Shown: positions 12,201 to 24,676, numbered from the stretch's first letter. The stretch: DNA of 64,000 bases from Brienomyrus brachyistius (GCF_023856365.1 NC_064542.1:9727363-9791362), one strand, 5' to 3'. Numbers and translations are program-made. The notes: generated by a model from the letters alone, not told the origin.

Positions 12201-14128
12201 TGTCTATGTTAAATGAGCTGAGTTGCACTGTATCAGAGAGCTGTCAAGTTTGGCGAAAAAGGCAAACTGTATGAATAATCCAACAAGGAATATGACTTAT
12301 CAGTAGTGTATTTTAATTCAGATGCTTATTATTGGGTATTTTTACACACATAATTACTCACAAACACTTGGTTACGCAGCGATATCATGATTGGTGCCAT
12401 CAAGTGCAACGTCTTGTGAGTCTGATATATGATTTCTGTATGTCAGAGGGTTCATGTCTTATCGTTTTTAAACTCAATCAATGCATCCTGCAGCGATCAG
12501 GTCCCGGACTATCTGACATCCAACAAGTTAACCAGCTCCGTAAGAAATCCTGCTTGGAATACCGCACTTTCATGTGTTTAAAAGTTTAAAGTTATAGTTA
12601 GTCATAACTGATCAAATACTGATACTCGGATATGAGTCCTGGTATCTGAACAGCACTGTGGTGTCTTTCGAATGGATCTCTTTGCAATGGAAACAGTCAT
12701 TTCAGGCTGAAAGCCAGGCTGTCAGTTTAAGGGGGTGATAATGAGCTGAGACACCCAGACTTTGAAATGTGCTTCAGCTGCAGATTTGCAGATTATGCAT
12801 GTAAAAAACGGTTTGAATATAAGGCCATATGTTACAAGGTGCGCAATCTGAATGTTAAGAACAACCTTCACTGATTTGGCCATTTAATGATTTATAAGAT
12901 TGGTATGCATCTTACTAGTTCAATAATATCTAAGATGAAAAAGAGTGGAATGAATGACCAATTTTCCATTGGCAAAAGCTACATTTAGCATTCGGCTAGA
13001 AGAGAAAGGGCGTGAGATACCAAACTGGCTAGTTGATGTTGAATTAATCATATCGAATATGTGCACATAAATAGTGGTTTATAGCAATACAAATATAAGT
13101 GAAAGTTGACAGGCCTGACATAGTTACTGATGTGCGAATGCCTGCAATTGTAAAGCTAACATTCATGCCAAATAACACGAATGCAATGATGAAAAATAGC
13201 GCATAAAAAATGAATTTTTGCCTTGCATCATATTTCATAGGAATGCATATTTTTGGAACAGTAGAGAAAGGTACAGAAAGGTTTGGCTGCAAAGTTTAGC
13301 CGTAAGGGAATTCCTCCAAGCCAGGCACACAGGGAGACATTTCAGAAGCTGTGTCACAGTATCTACAAATTAAATATTAAATCAGTTACTACGGTTTTCT
13401 TTTCCAGTTTATTCAGTTCAAATGTCGTCTGTTTTTCTAAGCCAGTTTGTGTTCCTTTATTTTGTGATAAAGGGATTAGCAAAACCTTTGGTTACCTCAT
13501 TGCAACTTATCATAAAAAAAAAACTGTAGGCTGCCTCAAAGAACAGGATTAATGCCTGAAACATTTTAGAACCTAGTTATTGAAGATAAGAGAAGCTTTT
13601 TATTTTTCCATAATATATGTGGAACCTTAATATCGAATATTATGCAAAATTTGCAAAGTAATTATTATTAGAAATCAAATGGTGATTGTTATACACTCTA
13701 AAGCTGATGAATAGCCATTATGTTATATTTATTATCGAAATCCCAAATTAAGTAGTCTAAGACAATGCACAGACAATATGTAAGTGACAGTAGGCCCCAG
13801 AGGAAGTAATGAAAAGTCTGCTTTTTTCAATAATTTATTTGTTGGCAGGATAAGCTTGTCCATTAAGTGAATCTAGAAGATTTTAATTAATACGTTAAAT
13901 TTTTCTCACAATACACTAAAATGCAAAATACACAAACCCTCAATATATAGACGGTACTTGGGTTATGATGGGGTTGCATTCCAATAAACCTATCGTAAGG
14001 CAAAAATTCGCTTTCAAAACAGATCATCCAACCTAACAGACATCATGGTCTGGTCTACCCTACCTCAAATATGCTTAGAACATGTACATTAGCCTGTAGT
14101 TGGGCAAAATCATTAACACAAAACCTAT
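12200..14128. other. Non-coding AT-rich stretch
   Basis: The open frames of 82-89 aa at 12332, 13044 and 13283 have no recognisable domain and no splice context that I can support. No repeat is evident apart from AT-rich tracts. The right edge abuts the target duplication of the LTR at 14129. Confidence 0.5.
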
Positions 14129-14809
14129 TGTCAGGTTTGCGGGTGTGCGACGAGCAGGCTGGCAGGAAGGAGGCAGGGAAGGATGAGGCAGGGAGGCAAA
14201 AGGCGGGGAAAACTGGGGATTTATTCAGGGAAGGACGACTACGGGCAGAAAGGGACACAACTAACGATACCTAACATCACTAACAATACCTAACATCACT
14301 AACGATACCCAAAATCACTAACGATACCTAACATCACTAACGATACCCAACATCACTAACGATACCTAACATCACTAACGATACCCAACATCACTAACGA
14401 TACCTAACATCACTAACGATACCTAACATCACTAACGATACCCAACATCACTAACGATACCTAACATCACTAACGATACCCAACATCACTAACGATACCT
14501 AACATCACTAACGATACCCAACATCACTAACGATACCTAACATCACTAACGATACCTAACATCACTAACGATACCCAACATCACTAACGATACCTAACAT
14601 CACTAACGATACCCAACATCACTAACGATACCTAACATCACTAACGATACCTAACATCAATGACGGACAACAGGCAAGGCAAGACGTGGACTCAAATAGA
14701 CAAGACTGGGCGAAAATAACAGGACACAGCTGGGCACGATCGGGGAAGCACACGTGTGGACAATCAGGGGGCGTGGCACACACGAGGATCGGACGAGCCG
14801 GGCGTGACA
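14129..14809 (-). mobile_element. Solo LTR containing an expanded tandem array (681 bp)
   Basis: The element has TG...CA ends (TGTCACGCCCGG... and ...CCTGACA on the minus strand). It is flanked by a perfect 5-bp target-site duplication, cctat (14124-14128 and 14810-14814). It belongs to the same family as the LTR at 33300-33598, with matching blocks such as CCCGGCTCGTCCG and GCCACGCCCCCTGATT. It carries AATAAATCCCC near its 3' end. The roughly 380-bp excess over the 299-bp sister is accounted for by a 19-bp tandem array in the middle. No internal retroelement region is present. Confidence 0.8.
14261..14659. repeat. 19-bp minisatellite, 21 units, inside a solo LTR
   Basis: The unit is 'aacgatacctaacatcact', with a single diagnostic C/T site (cctaac or cccaac). 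Reading that site from unit 2 gives T-C-T-C-T-C-T twice and then T-C-T-C-T-T, so blocks of seven units (133 bp) were copied as a whole. Only two early units carry other substitutions (aacaatacc; cccaaaatc). The near-perfect copies indicate recent expansion. Confidence 0.95.
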
Positions 14810-14954
14810 CCTATTTTACAATAAAATGTTGGCTATCTCATGCATTTAATTGAATAATGTACTGAAAGTAAAAAGCAGTATGGAAATGGAATACGCAGCG
14901 TAAAGTTGAAATATCGTAACTCAGACCATCGTAACTCCGGGAGCATCTGTAATT

Positions 14955-15369
14955 GGTAACACTTTACTTGAGGGGACACCAATGTCAAAGTACATGCTTA
15001 CATAATGCATTAATTAACCAGTAACTAAGTGTTGGTTAGTTACTGAACCCATGTTCATTCATCATTAATCAATCATGAAAGTTCATATATTCAAGAACTA
15101 TATTAGTTAATAGTTAACTAATTAGTTAATAATTAACGTAATTTCTGAGTGGAATAAATGAACTGTTGTAATTGATTAATGATGACCTAACACTTGGATA
15201 ACTGTTAATTAATGCAAAATAGTTCCTGAATGGAATATATGAAGTATCATAATTGATTAATGATTAACAAGCAAAGGATCAATATGTAACTAACACTTAG
15301 TTACTGGTTAATTAATACATTAAGTATGTACTACTAAATTATTCATGTCCCCTCAAGTGAAGTGTGACC
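14955..15369. mobile_element. Hairpin MITE (415 bp)
   Basis: The termini are inverted: the left end reads ggtaacactttacttgaggg and the reverse complement of the right end reads ggtcacacttcacttgaggg. The similarity continues inward (for example 'aattaaccagtaactaagtg' against 'cacttagttactggttaatt'). The whole element folds into one long imperfect hairpin with no coding capacity. This is typical of non-autonomous DNA transposons. A clear target duplication was not found, so the superfamily is unassigned. Confidence 0.8.
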
Positions 15370-16844
15370 GTAAAGGTGTTACCATATAGGTAGATATTTT
15401 TATTACCACTATTACCACTAATGTAGAAATTCAGCAGAGCAGACAGCTAGAACAGCTTTTAGAGACTGTAATTTAGCACATATGCAGCCCGGGAGAAGGT
15501 AGCCTAACTGTTCTTAATGGCTAACAAACTCTGGGACGGTGACATTGTTGCAATGTGAGAGTCTATCCAGACAGTGGACAGTCTGGCCAAGCTCTGCTGA
15601 TCCAGAAGGTGTTGATTCTCCCTCCCCGGGGATTCCCGATGGCAAGGTGGCTGGGAATGATGACAGGATGTAGTTACGGGACACATTTCTTATTCATGCC
15701 AGTGGGCTTCTGTGGGGATTGGAGGCCTGTGAGAAATAGTAATTTGTTTCGGGGGGAAATTTTTTTTTAATGCCACACCAGGGAGGCCATTTCCCTCTAC
15801 AGTTCACATAAATGTACTCAGCCAACTAGTTCATACCTTTAAAAGTGTTATTCATTTCAGTATGCTGTGAATGAGAGAAACTGCCGCTTTGTTACCTTCA
15901 GACCGTGGTAATGAAATAGTCATTTTATTAAAATTATCACACTTACAGTGCACTAAACTCTGTTCCTCTGACAACTTTACAGTACTCAAATTACCATTTT
16001 CAGTACATTATTGCAACAATGTATCTATAATTTACGTGCTTATACACGTGCTTTTGGCACCACAGCGGTTAAAAGGCGGAGTTTATCCGGGACATGCAAA
16101 TGTCGTGCAAATATTTACTCACACAGTTACAGATTAGTGACAATTTAGAGTCAGAAATTCAGAAAGCTGAAGTGCTGCATTTACCTTGTTTTGTAAGAAC
16201 ATAAAAGGGAAGAAGAAATAAAGAAAATGTTTTTAATAAATGTGTTTAATGTAGCATAGCAGAACTTATTAGGCAGGAAACTTTAATACTTGATGAAATT
16301 TTTAAGGTAATCATAATAGTTTCAATTACAAGAGCAATAACTTGGTAGACATGTATGATAACAAAAATGACTTTAGTAGTATGGTCAATTACATCTGTGA
16401 TCCAGACATCTGATTGTGAATAATTAACAAACTTACTTCTAGCCATATAACTTGTCCATCATTGTATATAATTCCTAATTCTGCAGTGAATTTCTTCAGG
16501 CTGCATTTGACTGCGTTTTTTTCATGGTTTTTTCTTCACACTTCCTGCCTTTGTTGGGGTTTTATTCAGGGCCAATCAGTCCCATAGGTGATATAGGCGG
16601 CTGCCTAGAGCACCAACCTCTAAGCAGGCATCAACTTGTCAGTCAGTGTCACTTTGCCTGAGACGGGGGACGTTGGCGGTGATGTTCATCTGGGGCCACA
16701 TTGACTAGGATCAGTATAGGTCTGTGCTGGTTGCCTTGGCCTGTTAGATGGGAATGATACAGAAGAAGCACATGTAGCACAAATATGGTGATCTGCATGA
16801 GACTGTTAACTTTGTTTTCTGCTTGGTAGAGGGGTGTAGATCAA
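15370..16844. other. Non-coding stretch with no supportable gene
   Basis: Mixed unique sequence. The open frames at 15555-15770 and 15871-16137 are short and have no recognisable domain. Around 16560-16720 there is a moderately GC-rich segment that may be repeat-derived, but I could not classify it. Confidence 0.45.
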
Positions 16845-17190
16845 ATTGTGTGCGTGCGTGTGTATGTGTGTGTGTGCATGTGGGGATCATGTTTATATTT
16901 CATTGTGGGGACCAAATGTCTCACACAATGTGATAAAAAACCTGTTTTTTTGACATTGTGGGGACCATTTTTCAAGTTCCCACAAAGATCTGTGAATGCA
17001 ATCAAAAAATTTAAAATGCCAAAAGTCTCCTATTTTGTTTGGTTACTTACAGTATGGTTAAGGTTTGGGCTGGGTAGGGGTTAAGGTTGTCATGTTAGGA
17101 TTAGAGTTTCCCCATAGAAATGAATGGAGAGTCCCCACAAAGATATAATTATAAACGCGTGTGTGTGCATGTGTCTGTGTGTGTGTGTGC
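16845..17190 (+). repeat. GT-bounded dispersed repeat, copy 1
   Basis: The core at 16881-17156 contains 'ttgtggggaccaaatgtc', 'ttttgtttggttacttac' and 'gagagtccccacaaagatat'. (GT)n microsatellites bound it on both sides. The ends are partly inverted (GGGGAC against GTCCCC). Two more copies lie at 25402-25636 (minus) and 48652-48902 (plus), each again bordered by CA/GT repeats. It is non-coding and class unassigned. Confidence 0.8.
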
Positions 17191-18194
17191 GATGTGCGTG
17201 TGCTAGTGTTTATATGCATCTAAGTGTGTATTAACCATGTGCATGTAGTATTTTTAGCCCGTTTGCATCACAAAGGCCAAAAAGAGTATATTGTTCTTCG
17301 CTGACAATCACGCCATTTCACATACATCCATTTTTCACTTGAGTTTATTCACCTTAATTTCCTCGCCTCCGGTTTCCTGATAACACTAATTATTTCCTAA
17401 CCCAGTAGTTGCCCTCTTTTATACAGAATGACAAAGCCTGAAAAATTATTGAGGCAAATGCTGTGAAAATCAGAGGAAAGTAGACAATAAGGACTCAGCT
17501 GCATAGAGAACACCAGAAGTCACATGTATATTAGATTAATTACTTTAATTAACCTTTTAGCATGTATTTTTGGCAGGCATCTTTTACACCTTTCAGATAT
17601 TTTGCCGAGAATTCACGAATAAGTTTTGTACTGACGTGTATTTTCTTTTCTGTTCAGTCAAATCTGTACAGACCGCCATTCATTTTATTCTCCATTAATT
17701 ACCTGTTCCTTTATGAATGTCTGTGTTTTTAGTATTTTCATATAGCAGAGTAAATTTTCCCATGATCCTGAACTGGGTAAGCATTTGGACGATGAACAGA
17801 TGAATGTTGTCAGTTTAAATATTATTGAATCGTACTGCAATAGAAGAGCAGTTTGTGTGTATGACGTTATATTCCGTTTTCCTGTCATATATTATTTTCA
17901 GTGAAATCGGAAAGTTCCCGCATGATTGTGTGGGCCGTGTTAATCTTACAAATAATCTCCAGCAACGTTATGTATGAATAATACAAATTAAACCACGTTG
18001 CCCAAAGACAAGAAAAAGGTCACAGTTGCTCAGAATCAGCAGCTAACGCTAATCCAGCAAACATATCAGAAAGTCAACAGGCTACTTTACTGCTCCATAC
18101 ATACAGTCAGTAAGGATTAGTGTATCGAATAGTTCATGGTGTCAGAAATACTATTTGCCCATCACGGTTAAGCCAACATTCACTTTTACAAGCT
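17191..18194. other. Non-coding AT-rich stretch
   Basis: No recognisable gene, RNA or mobile element. The minus-strand frame at 17685-17888 lacks any domain. Confidence 0.45.
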
Positions 18195-18346
18195 AGGTTG
18201 AAATCATCCATCCATCCATCCATTTTCCAAACCGCTTATCCTATTGGGTCGCGGGGGGTCCGGAGCCTATCCCGGAATCAATGGGCACGAGGCAGGGAAC
18301 AACCCAGGATGGGGGGCCAGCCCATCGCAGGGCAGGTTGAAATCAT
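18195..18346 (-). mobile_element. 5'-truncated retroposed SINE/L2 tail with 13-bp target duplication
   Basis: The insert at 18208-18333 starts with CCATCCATCC and 'accgcttatcctattgggtc' and ends 'agcccatcgcagggc'. This is the reversed tail of the fish SINE/L2-like family. The 13-bp sequence aggttgaaatcat occurs on both sides (18195-18207 and 18334-18346). A target duplication of that length indicates reverse transcription primed at the target rather than a simple microsatellite. Only the 3'-most 126 bp of the element is present, so it was truncated at insertion. Confidence 0.85.
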
Positions 18347-21300
18347 GAGTATATAAAATAAACCGTGTGGATAAAATGTCTAAGTATTAAGTTCAAAGAC
18401 TTTTCTAAGATGGTTCCTCGCACAATAAAGTGACTCAACAACACTGACAGCATGGATAAAAGATACTGTACTCTCACTACCGCGAGTGAAATACCGCCCA
18501 GCCATCACACTTGCATCCTGTGTCACTAAGGATGTCTTCGACATCTAAGATTTAGTTACACTGCCATCTGGCACAGCCATATGTCCTGTAAGAGGCAAAA
18601 TGTGGTATTTTTTTTCTTTTTTTGCTGTTGCCGTTTGCATCATCGCGACTGAAAGGCTCGTCTTATCAACCCTATCTGCTTCCGCGAACCACAGGTGTCC
18701 TGCTTGATGAGAGGTCTTCTGCTGTCTGGCCCAATGGCATATGAATAAAATATGAACAAAACCAAAGCATGTTTATCACATTCTTATTATTTCCTCCTTG
18801 GTGAATGTGATAGTGCCATCCTGAGATTTTCAGCCTATCCTTTGTGCTTTCGTTTTGTTTGTTTGCTGCGAGTTGTTCGTCGCACGATGATGCAGATAAT
18901 ATCCAGAAGTACTATATAAATCCGCTTTGCTCGGCTGTGTTGTGACATGTTTAGAGCAGACAGCAGCCCGAAGACAAATGTAAGTGCGGAATCATTGTCT
19001 GAGCAGCGACCGTTTGATTTTGAATTGATCACAGAGACTTTGGTTTAACGTGGATAGCTGTAAAAATGCACTTCTCCGCTTATCTAAGTAGTTTGCAGTG
19101 TGCAGAGTCAGGCAAGCCGAAGGATTCCATCTCAGCAGGAATCTACCTCGCTCATTTGTACAGCAGTCTCACCCATCTGTCATTGTTTTCAGAAATGAAC
19201 AATCACTGCATTCCTTTCTAGTATCTAAATCTCCATCCCCAATACAGTGAGGGGGTGAGGACACTCCTTTCCTTTTATATTCTATCTGCGTGCTCTGATC
19301 GTCACCTGGCTTCAGTAGCAATCAGCGGAATTCAGTCTTTTAATATTTAAGTTGGTGTATTGTTTGGTAGCGCTTTCAGTACAGTTTATGTACAGCAAGG
19401 GTGATGTAAACGAAGCATGCAAAATATAAAAGCTCCAAAGTGGACTACCTGTCACATATTTTGTCATACTGTGTCATCTACTAGATCTACAATGCTAAAA
19501 AAAACTATTTAAAAGCTACAAGTCAGTGGGTTGGCTGAGTAACTGACTAACAGAAAACCAGAAACCATTTTTTTCAATGTAACTATATTCAGCCACACTG
19601 AGTTTAACTAATTAGGATGCTGTGGTTGCCAGTAGCTGAGGTAAATCACATGCTCACAGTCCGATTTGCTTTTAATACAGATTTCAAGAAAGCAACGTTC
19701 TCGAATTTCTTTGCAAGCATAAAACAGAAGGTCAACTGAGTGGCTACTGCAAAGCACCAAGAGCTTTTTCTCCACTGCAGTGTACAACCTTCATTCTTAA
19801 TTATTCCTTGTGGCAGATGGATCTTTATATAATTGCAGTGCATGTTAGGCATTGGATATTTTGAAGGATATTTTCAAGCTAAGCTCTCCCTGTATAAAAA
19901 AAGGCTGCTACATTAGATCAGGCAGTAGATACTCCAGTTTGCAAAATAAACAAGCTGTGCACAATGGACATTAATGTTAGCAATATTGTAATTGAAATAA
20001 AAATGAGACCTTTAATCTTGTCAAAAACAAGCTCTAATATTTAGACAATAGATAATCAAAGATAACATGTCTTCTATATACATGTAATGGCAGAGTTGTG
20101 AACTATCCACACTGCTGAAAGTTTATTTATAGCACAAAACATCTCAGTCATATGCAAAACAGAAAAAAATAACACCCCCAGTATTTACACTATACGGTAT
20201 GTAGATGAACAAGTAATCATCATCGCTGTCATGTTGTTTAAGATTGTAATAATTGAATGAGAAAACATCTACTTCATGTTATTATAGCTATTTTGTACAC
20301 TTTAGCTTTAGGACATCCAGGCCTGGAGCGGCAAAAGGTACTATTTGGACATGAACTACACCTCACAGTTTTAAGGTTGAGCACTACAGGGATGTGATTT
20401 ATCTTGGAACTTTGATCCAGTGGAATTGGACACTATTGATTGGGAAACAGCTTAAACTTGAGATTTAAGAACCAAAATGAAACCTTGTTAATTTTGCAGA
20501 CAGACACCGAGGATGGCAGCTAATTCTCAGTGGGCATACTGAGCGATTGCAGTCTGCTGTTAATCAACGCTTTACAGCAAATGCGTTAGTCATTATGCAG
20601 CATCTCCTGCTTGTAACAATGTAGAATGTTGGCATTATGGAACTCACACAGTCATATATTACCCATAATATTACAGGTATGCTTTTACCATCAATAATTA
20701 ATAGGTCTGCTTTACGTTGTTGACAGTTTATAAACAATACGAGTCTGACTCCCTTTATTACACCATTTCAACTGTCTTCTGTTATAAAGTCAACTTTAAA
20801 ACTCCACTATTGGCTCAATATGCTTTTAATCATGCAAAGGAATTTCGGTGTTACTCTGTGAAGATATCAGTCTGCATGACAATCCTCTATAATGAATTTG
20901 TGTTTATTAATTTGTCAGTTACTTTATTCAGTATCTCAAAAACCCTAATCAACCATCAAATACAATATAAGCAAAAAAATCCAAGAAAGATAAATGTATC
21001 TCTATATTTATTAATGAAAGTTTACAGCTCATTTAGACTCAAATACCTATATCACATACCTGAATACTATCTTTATCTATCAGTGAGAAGGGGTAGGGCT
21101 TGGGAAAGGTGTACTTTAAAGGCCTTATGCCAAGGTTATATTGTATTTTCCCCTTTGTATTAAAAAAAACATGGTACCAACAATTACCACAAACAAAGAA
21201 CAGAATCTCATTAACAATTTAATCAACCTTGTGCTGTGGTGGAGTAATATTAGAAAGCTTCAAGGTCTAATGCCTTGGGAAAAGTGATATAGAAAAAAAA

Positions 21301-22697
21301 TAAATTTAGATTGTTTTACTTGGGTGCCTCCATCTTTTTAATTTGTTTTCGACTTAATTATTCCTGATAGGCATCATATTTACCAAGAACGCTGAAAAGT
21401 ACTCCCCCTGACCGAGGCATAATGGACTCCCCTCTTTCTGCAGTACTCATTATGTCCCTGGCTGCCTTCGCGACGCCCAGAGAGTGAATCCGTGTGACCT
21501 GCTCTGAGAAGCGTTTCCATGGCTGTGTGTGATGTTCATCTCAATAATAGAAAAGCAGCATGTGGCAGTTGGATGTTATTTTCCCCATGTGCAGAAAACG
21601 TACATGTTTTTTTTTCCTGCCTTGCTTAGGTATCCCAGACAAGCTGCTTTGAGTTACCCACTTACTATGCGCTCATATGTGCCTCAGTTCATGTAGCACC
21701 TGATTTAGAAAGTGTGGGTGTAAACACTGATTAAGCACACAAACATCATAATTTTACGTGCGGTTTAAAATGAGTTTTCAAAAATGCAAACGCATTATAC
21801 CAAATATATGTTGTGCTTTTCTGTATGCAGAATACATACTTGGTATATTATATAAATTTTGTATTCAGTGGCCTCAGGTGAACTTAACAGCTTGAACAAT
21901 TTAAATTAATCAGGGAAAATATTTAAATTATGTAGTCGGTATTTACTAAAATCTGTACTGACGCATATTTGCTGCTTAACATTTTTACTCAATTCTAGGT
22001 GTAAGCAGTGATACTACTAGCAAGTAATGAGTTGCATCGTTTACAAGTGTAGCAAGAAAAATGTATTTGGTTCAATTCAGTTATAGTTTTTTGTTGAATT
22101 TTCAGATCATTGTACAGATTGTGTGCAATGTACTTCCTTATTTTCAGCAATATATTTGTATTATATTTGTAATATTTTATATAATGATTATTCACAATCT
22201 TAAAAATGAATAGATCGTAGTACAACCTAAAACAATGTATAGAATAAGGTGTAAAAACTGTAACCTTCACAGCTGCATTATTAAGAATTGCACAATATTT
22301 GACATAAAATGGGAAACGTATAAATTTGTTGCCCTTATAAAGAAAAAGCAGAGGTCTGATATTTGCTAGCATAGCATAGCTCATTGAGCGAGAATCATAT
22401 TATAGAATACAATATGTTACTGAATTACCACACTGCGCCCAGTGCTGCTTGCAGTTCAGCAGTGGTCACCTGGTTAGTAAGCAGCGTTCATGCACACGCC
22501 AGTTACCAGCTCTAACGAGAATTATCTCCCCCTCCCACATTCTGCACCAAGACTTATGTACTGCTTTCTTTCACCTGGACAGTCGGGAGGAAATGCAGGA
22601 TTTCCTGTCGAGCTCAGAAAAACTTTGCTAAGCTATAAAACTGCTGCCTTAAAACATTATTAGATTTTACAGAGAATTTGAGAAAAATGGTTCAACG
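18347..22697. other. Long AT-rich non-coding stretch
   Basis: It contains AT-rich unique DNA with open frames of 148 aa (20717-21163) and 129 aa (21995-22384). Both are rich in Tyr, Ile and Lys, as chance translations of AT-rich DNA are, and neither shows a domain. No transposon is visible. The segment near 21400-21560 is less AT-rich and could be a conserved element, but nothing in it is diagnostic. Confidence 0.5.
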
Positions 22698-22870
22698 CAG
22701 AGTTTCTCATCCCAGTCCCCATGGACCCCCCAGACAGTCCACAGTTTTGCTCCCTCCCAGCCCCCAATAGACCTGTACCAGGTATGCGGTGTTCTTGTTT
22801 GGCTGGGAACTGGAAGGGAGCAAAAACGTGGACTGGTGCGGGTTCCCGAGGACCGGTTGGAGAAACACCG
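22698..22870. mobile_element. hAT-like MITE (173 bp)
   Basis: Terminal inverted repeats are CAGAGTTTCTCATCCCAGTCC on the left and CGGTGTTTCTCCAACCGGTCC as the reverse complement on the right. The CAG...GTTTCTC form is typical of hAT-like non-autonomous elements. The 8-bp flanks are only partly similar (gttcaacg and ctttaaca). No coding capacity. Confidence 0.6.
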
Positions 22871-24082
22871 CTTTAACAGAATGTTTTCTTCTAGACACAG
22901 TAAACATTTTATTTTGAGGATAAGACTAAAGAGAGCGACAGCAGCAATGCCTTATACCAGGTCACTGGAAAGCCATGCAGGAAAAATCCTTCATTGACTT
23001 CCATCCGTTTTTTAACCACTGCGCATTTTCTTATTTGTTTTCACTGCTTGGGATTTCTACATGGTGATTATATCAATTGACTATACAATACAAGAATGTT
23101 TCACAATTGATTATCAGCTATTATGGCAATTAGGTAACAGCTGACATGTTTAATCACAAATATGTATCTGAGTGTTAATGAGACAAGTGTAATGTCAGAA
23201 AAAGAAAAAAGGTACAGTCTAACTGAATCGCTTTTTTTGAAACACTATATAAACACGAAACTAAGAATAATAATCCCCATTATCGTTGAAATGATGTGTA
23301 CATAACAGTGACAATGAAAAGTGGAGCAGAGTTTTTTTTTAAGGAGCAGAGTTTGGTGTTTGTATGTCTATCCCAGGCACTGTACTAGCTCCAGATGACT
23401 TGCAGTAGCTTTGCGAGATCACTTCACTGCACACCAGCTGTCAGCTGGGTCTGTATTGAGAAAAATATGTGGCAGCCAAGGATTAAGCACTTCAATCATT
23501 TTCAAGGCAACAAGAGTTCTTGAATCACTGTCAAGATAAATCCAGGGCTTTCATCATTGAGATGTTTGGCAGAGCGCACACATCTGCATGCTAATAAGCT
23601 TTCTTATTGAACACAAGGCAAAATCATGTTGTTTAGATGACCAGGATCAATGTGTAATGCATTGTGCACTTTTTAATGTGAATTACGCACATATGCAGTT
23701 GTATGTATGCGCATATATGACAATTAGCTTTCAGGACAGCCAAATTAATGCGACTTACTAAATTTGGTTTAAATGAGGTTTGTATTTCAGTATAAAAAAA
23801 TACCAGTAACATTTCACGCTCCACTACTGTCACACTCGTTGTGATGAACAACTTTTTCTTTAGATGGTTGTACAGGAAAGTTCTTTTGCGGCTTCCTTAC
23901 TACTGACCCTATCTAACTGCCTCGCTGGCTAGGGACCTGCAATCAGCCTAATCCTTTCATAGTGTCGACTTTTTTACACTCTCTTGCTTCTGTTATTGTT
24001 ACGAAAGGGCATGTAAAAGACCAGTTAGCAGAGCCAGAATGCTGACAATTTGCTAAGGTCATGGAGAAAGAAGACTACTGTT
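22871..24082. other. Non-coding stretch
   Basis: No supportable gene or repeat. The minus-strand 72-aa frame at 23633-23851 has no domain. Confidence 0.45.
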
Positions 24083-24125
24083 ATTCAGATTCCGAGTACT
24101 TTATTTATCCCCAAAGGGAAATTTT
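24083..24125 (-). mobile_element. LINE 3' end fragment, minus orientation
   Basis: 'attcagattccgagtacttt' followed by 'atttatccccaaagggaaat' is the reversed 3' terminus of a fish LINE whose tail is a GAATCT-type repeat. A matching 3' end in the opposite orientation lies at 24600-24676, so the two outward tails bracket the SINE between them. Confidence 0.6.
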
Positions 24126-24128
24126 TGT

Positions 24129-24420
24129 GGGGGTTGGTGCAGTGATTAGCAGTATTGCCTCGCACCGCTGGGACTAGGGTTCGAGTCTCCACCATGACTC
24201 CATGTGTGTGGAGTTTGCATGTTCTCCCCACGTTCTTGTGGAGCTTCTTCTGGGTACTCCAGTTCCCACCCACAATCCAAAAGCCACGACTGTCTGCCTG
24301 CTTGCCCCTGTGTTGGGTTAGTGCCCCATCCCAGGTTGCTCCCTGCCTTGGCTTGTAGCCTCTACAACAGGCTCCAGCACCCTCAAAACCCTGCACAGGA
24401 CAAGTAGATGGACAAATAGA
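24129..24420 (+). mobile_element. tRNA-derived SINE with L2-like tail (V-SINE type)
   Basis: The head resembles a tRNA promoter: 'ggtgcagtgattagcagt' serves as an A-box-like region and GGTTCGAGTCT (24178-24188) is a good B box. The central block 'gtgtggagtttgcatgttct' then 'tctgggtactcc' is characteristic of fish SINEs in the V-SINE group. The 3' part ('caggctccagcaccctcaaa' through 'agtagatggac') is a decayed version of the GGATGGATGG tail. RNA polymerase III would have transcribed the intact form. It is diverged and not a functional tRNA gene. Confidence 0.8.
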
Positions 24421-24599
24421 TATGAAATATTTGTAAATTGATTGGGATTGTGCATTGCAGAGTTAAAGGTATATTTTTCATTTAAAAGCCTATTTTTTAT
24501 CTAGTATAGTAGTTGTGCTTCTGTACATAAACATATTTTTGTAATTTTGTGTTATGTCTTCCTTTATACCTACCTTGTGTGTAGTTTTTCATTTATATG

Positions 24600-24676
24600 A
24601 ATTGCTACTGCAACACAGACTCCTTTAACCCTTTGGGGATGAAGAAAGTACTCTGAATCTGAATCTGAATCTGAAT
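24600..24676 (+). mobile_element. LINE 3' end with (GAATCT)n tail, plus orientation
   Basis: 'gctactgcaacacagact' followed by 'ccctttggggatgaagaaag' and three to four tandem tctgaa units is the 3' end of a Rex1-like LINE. It mirrors the fragment at 24083. The AT-rich region in front (24430-24600) may be the rest of its 3' UTR. Confidence 0.6.

Noticed and set aside
14261..14659. CRISPR array
   Set aside because: The units are contiguous without unique spacers, and the context is a eukaryotic LTR. It is a minisatellite.
20717..21163. 148-aa open frame
   Set aside because: Composition follows the AT-rich DNA (Tyr, Ile, Lys, Leu), with no domain or conserved motif that I can identify.
24129..24200. 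tRNA gene
   Set aside because: Only the A- and B-box-like segments are tRNA-like. No cloverleaf forms, and the sequence continues into the SINE body.
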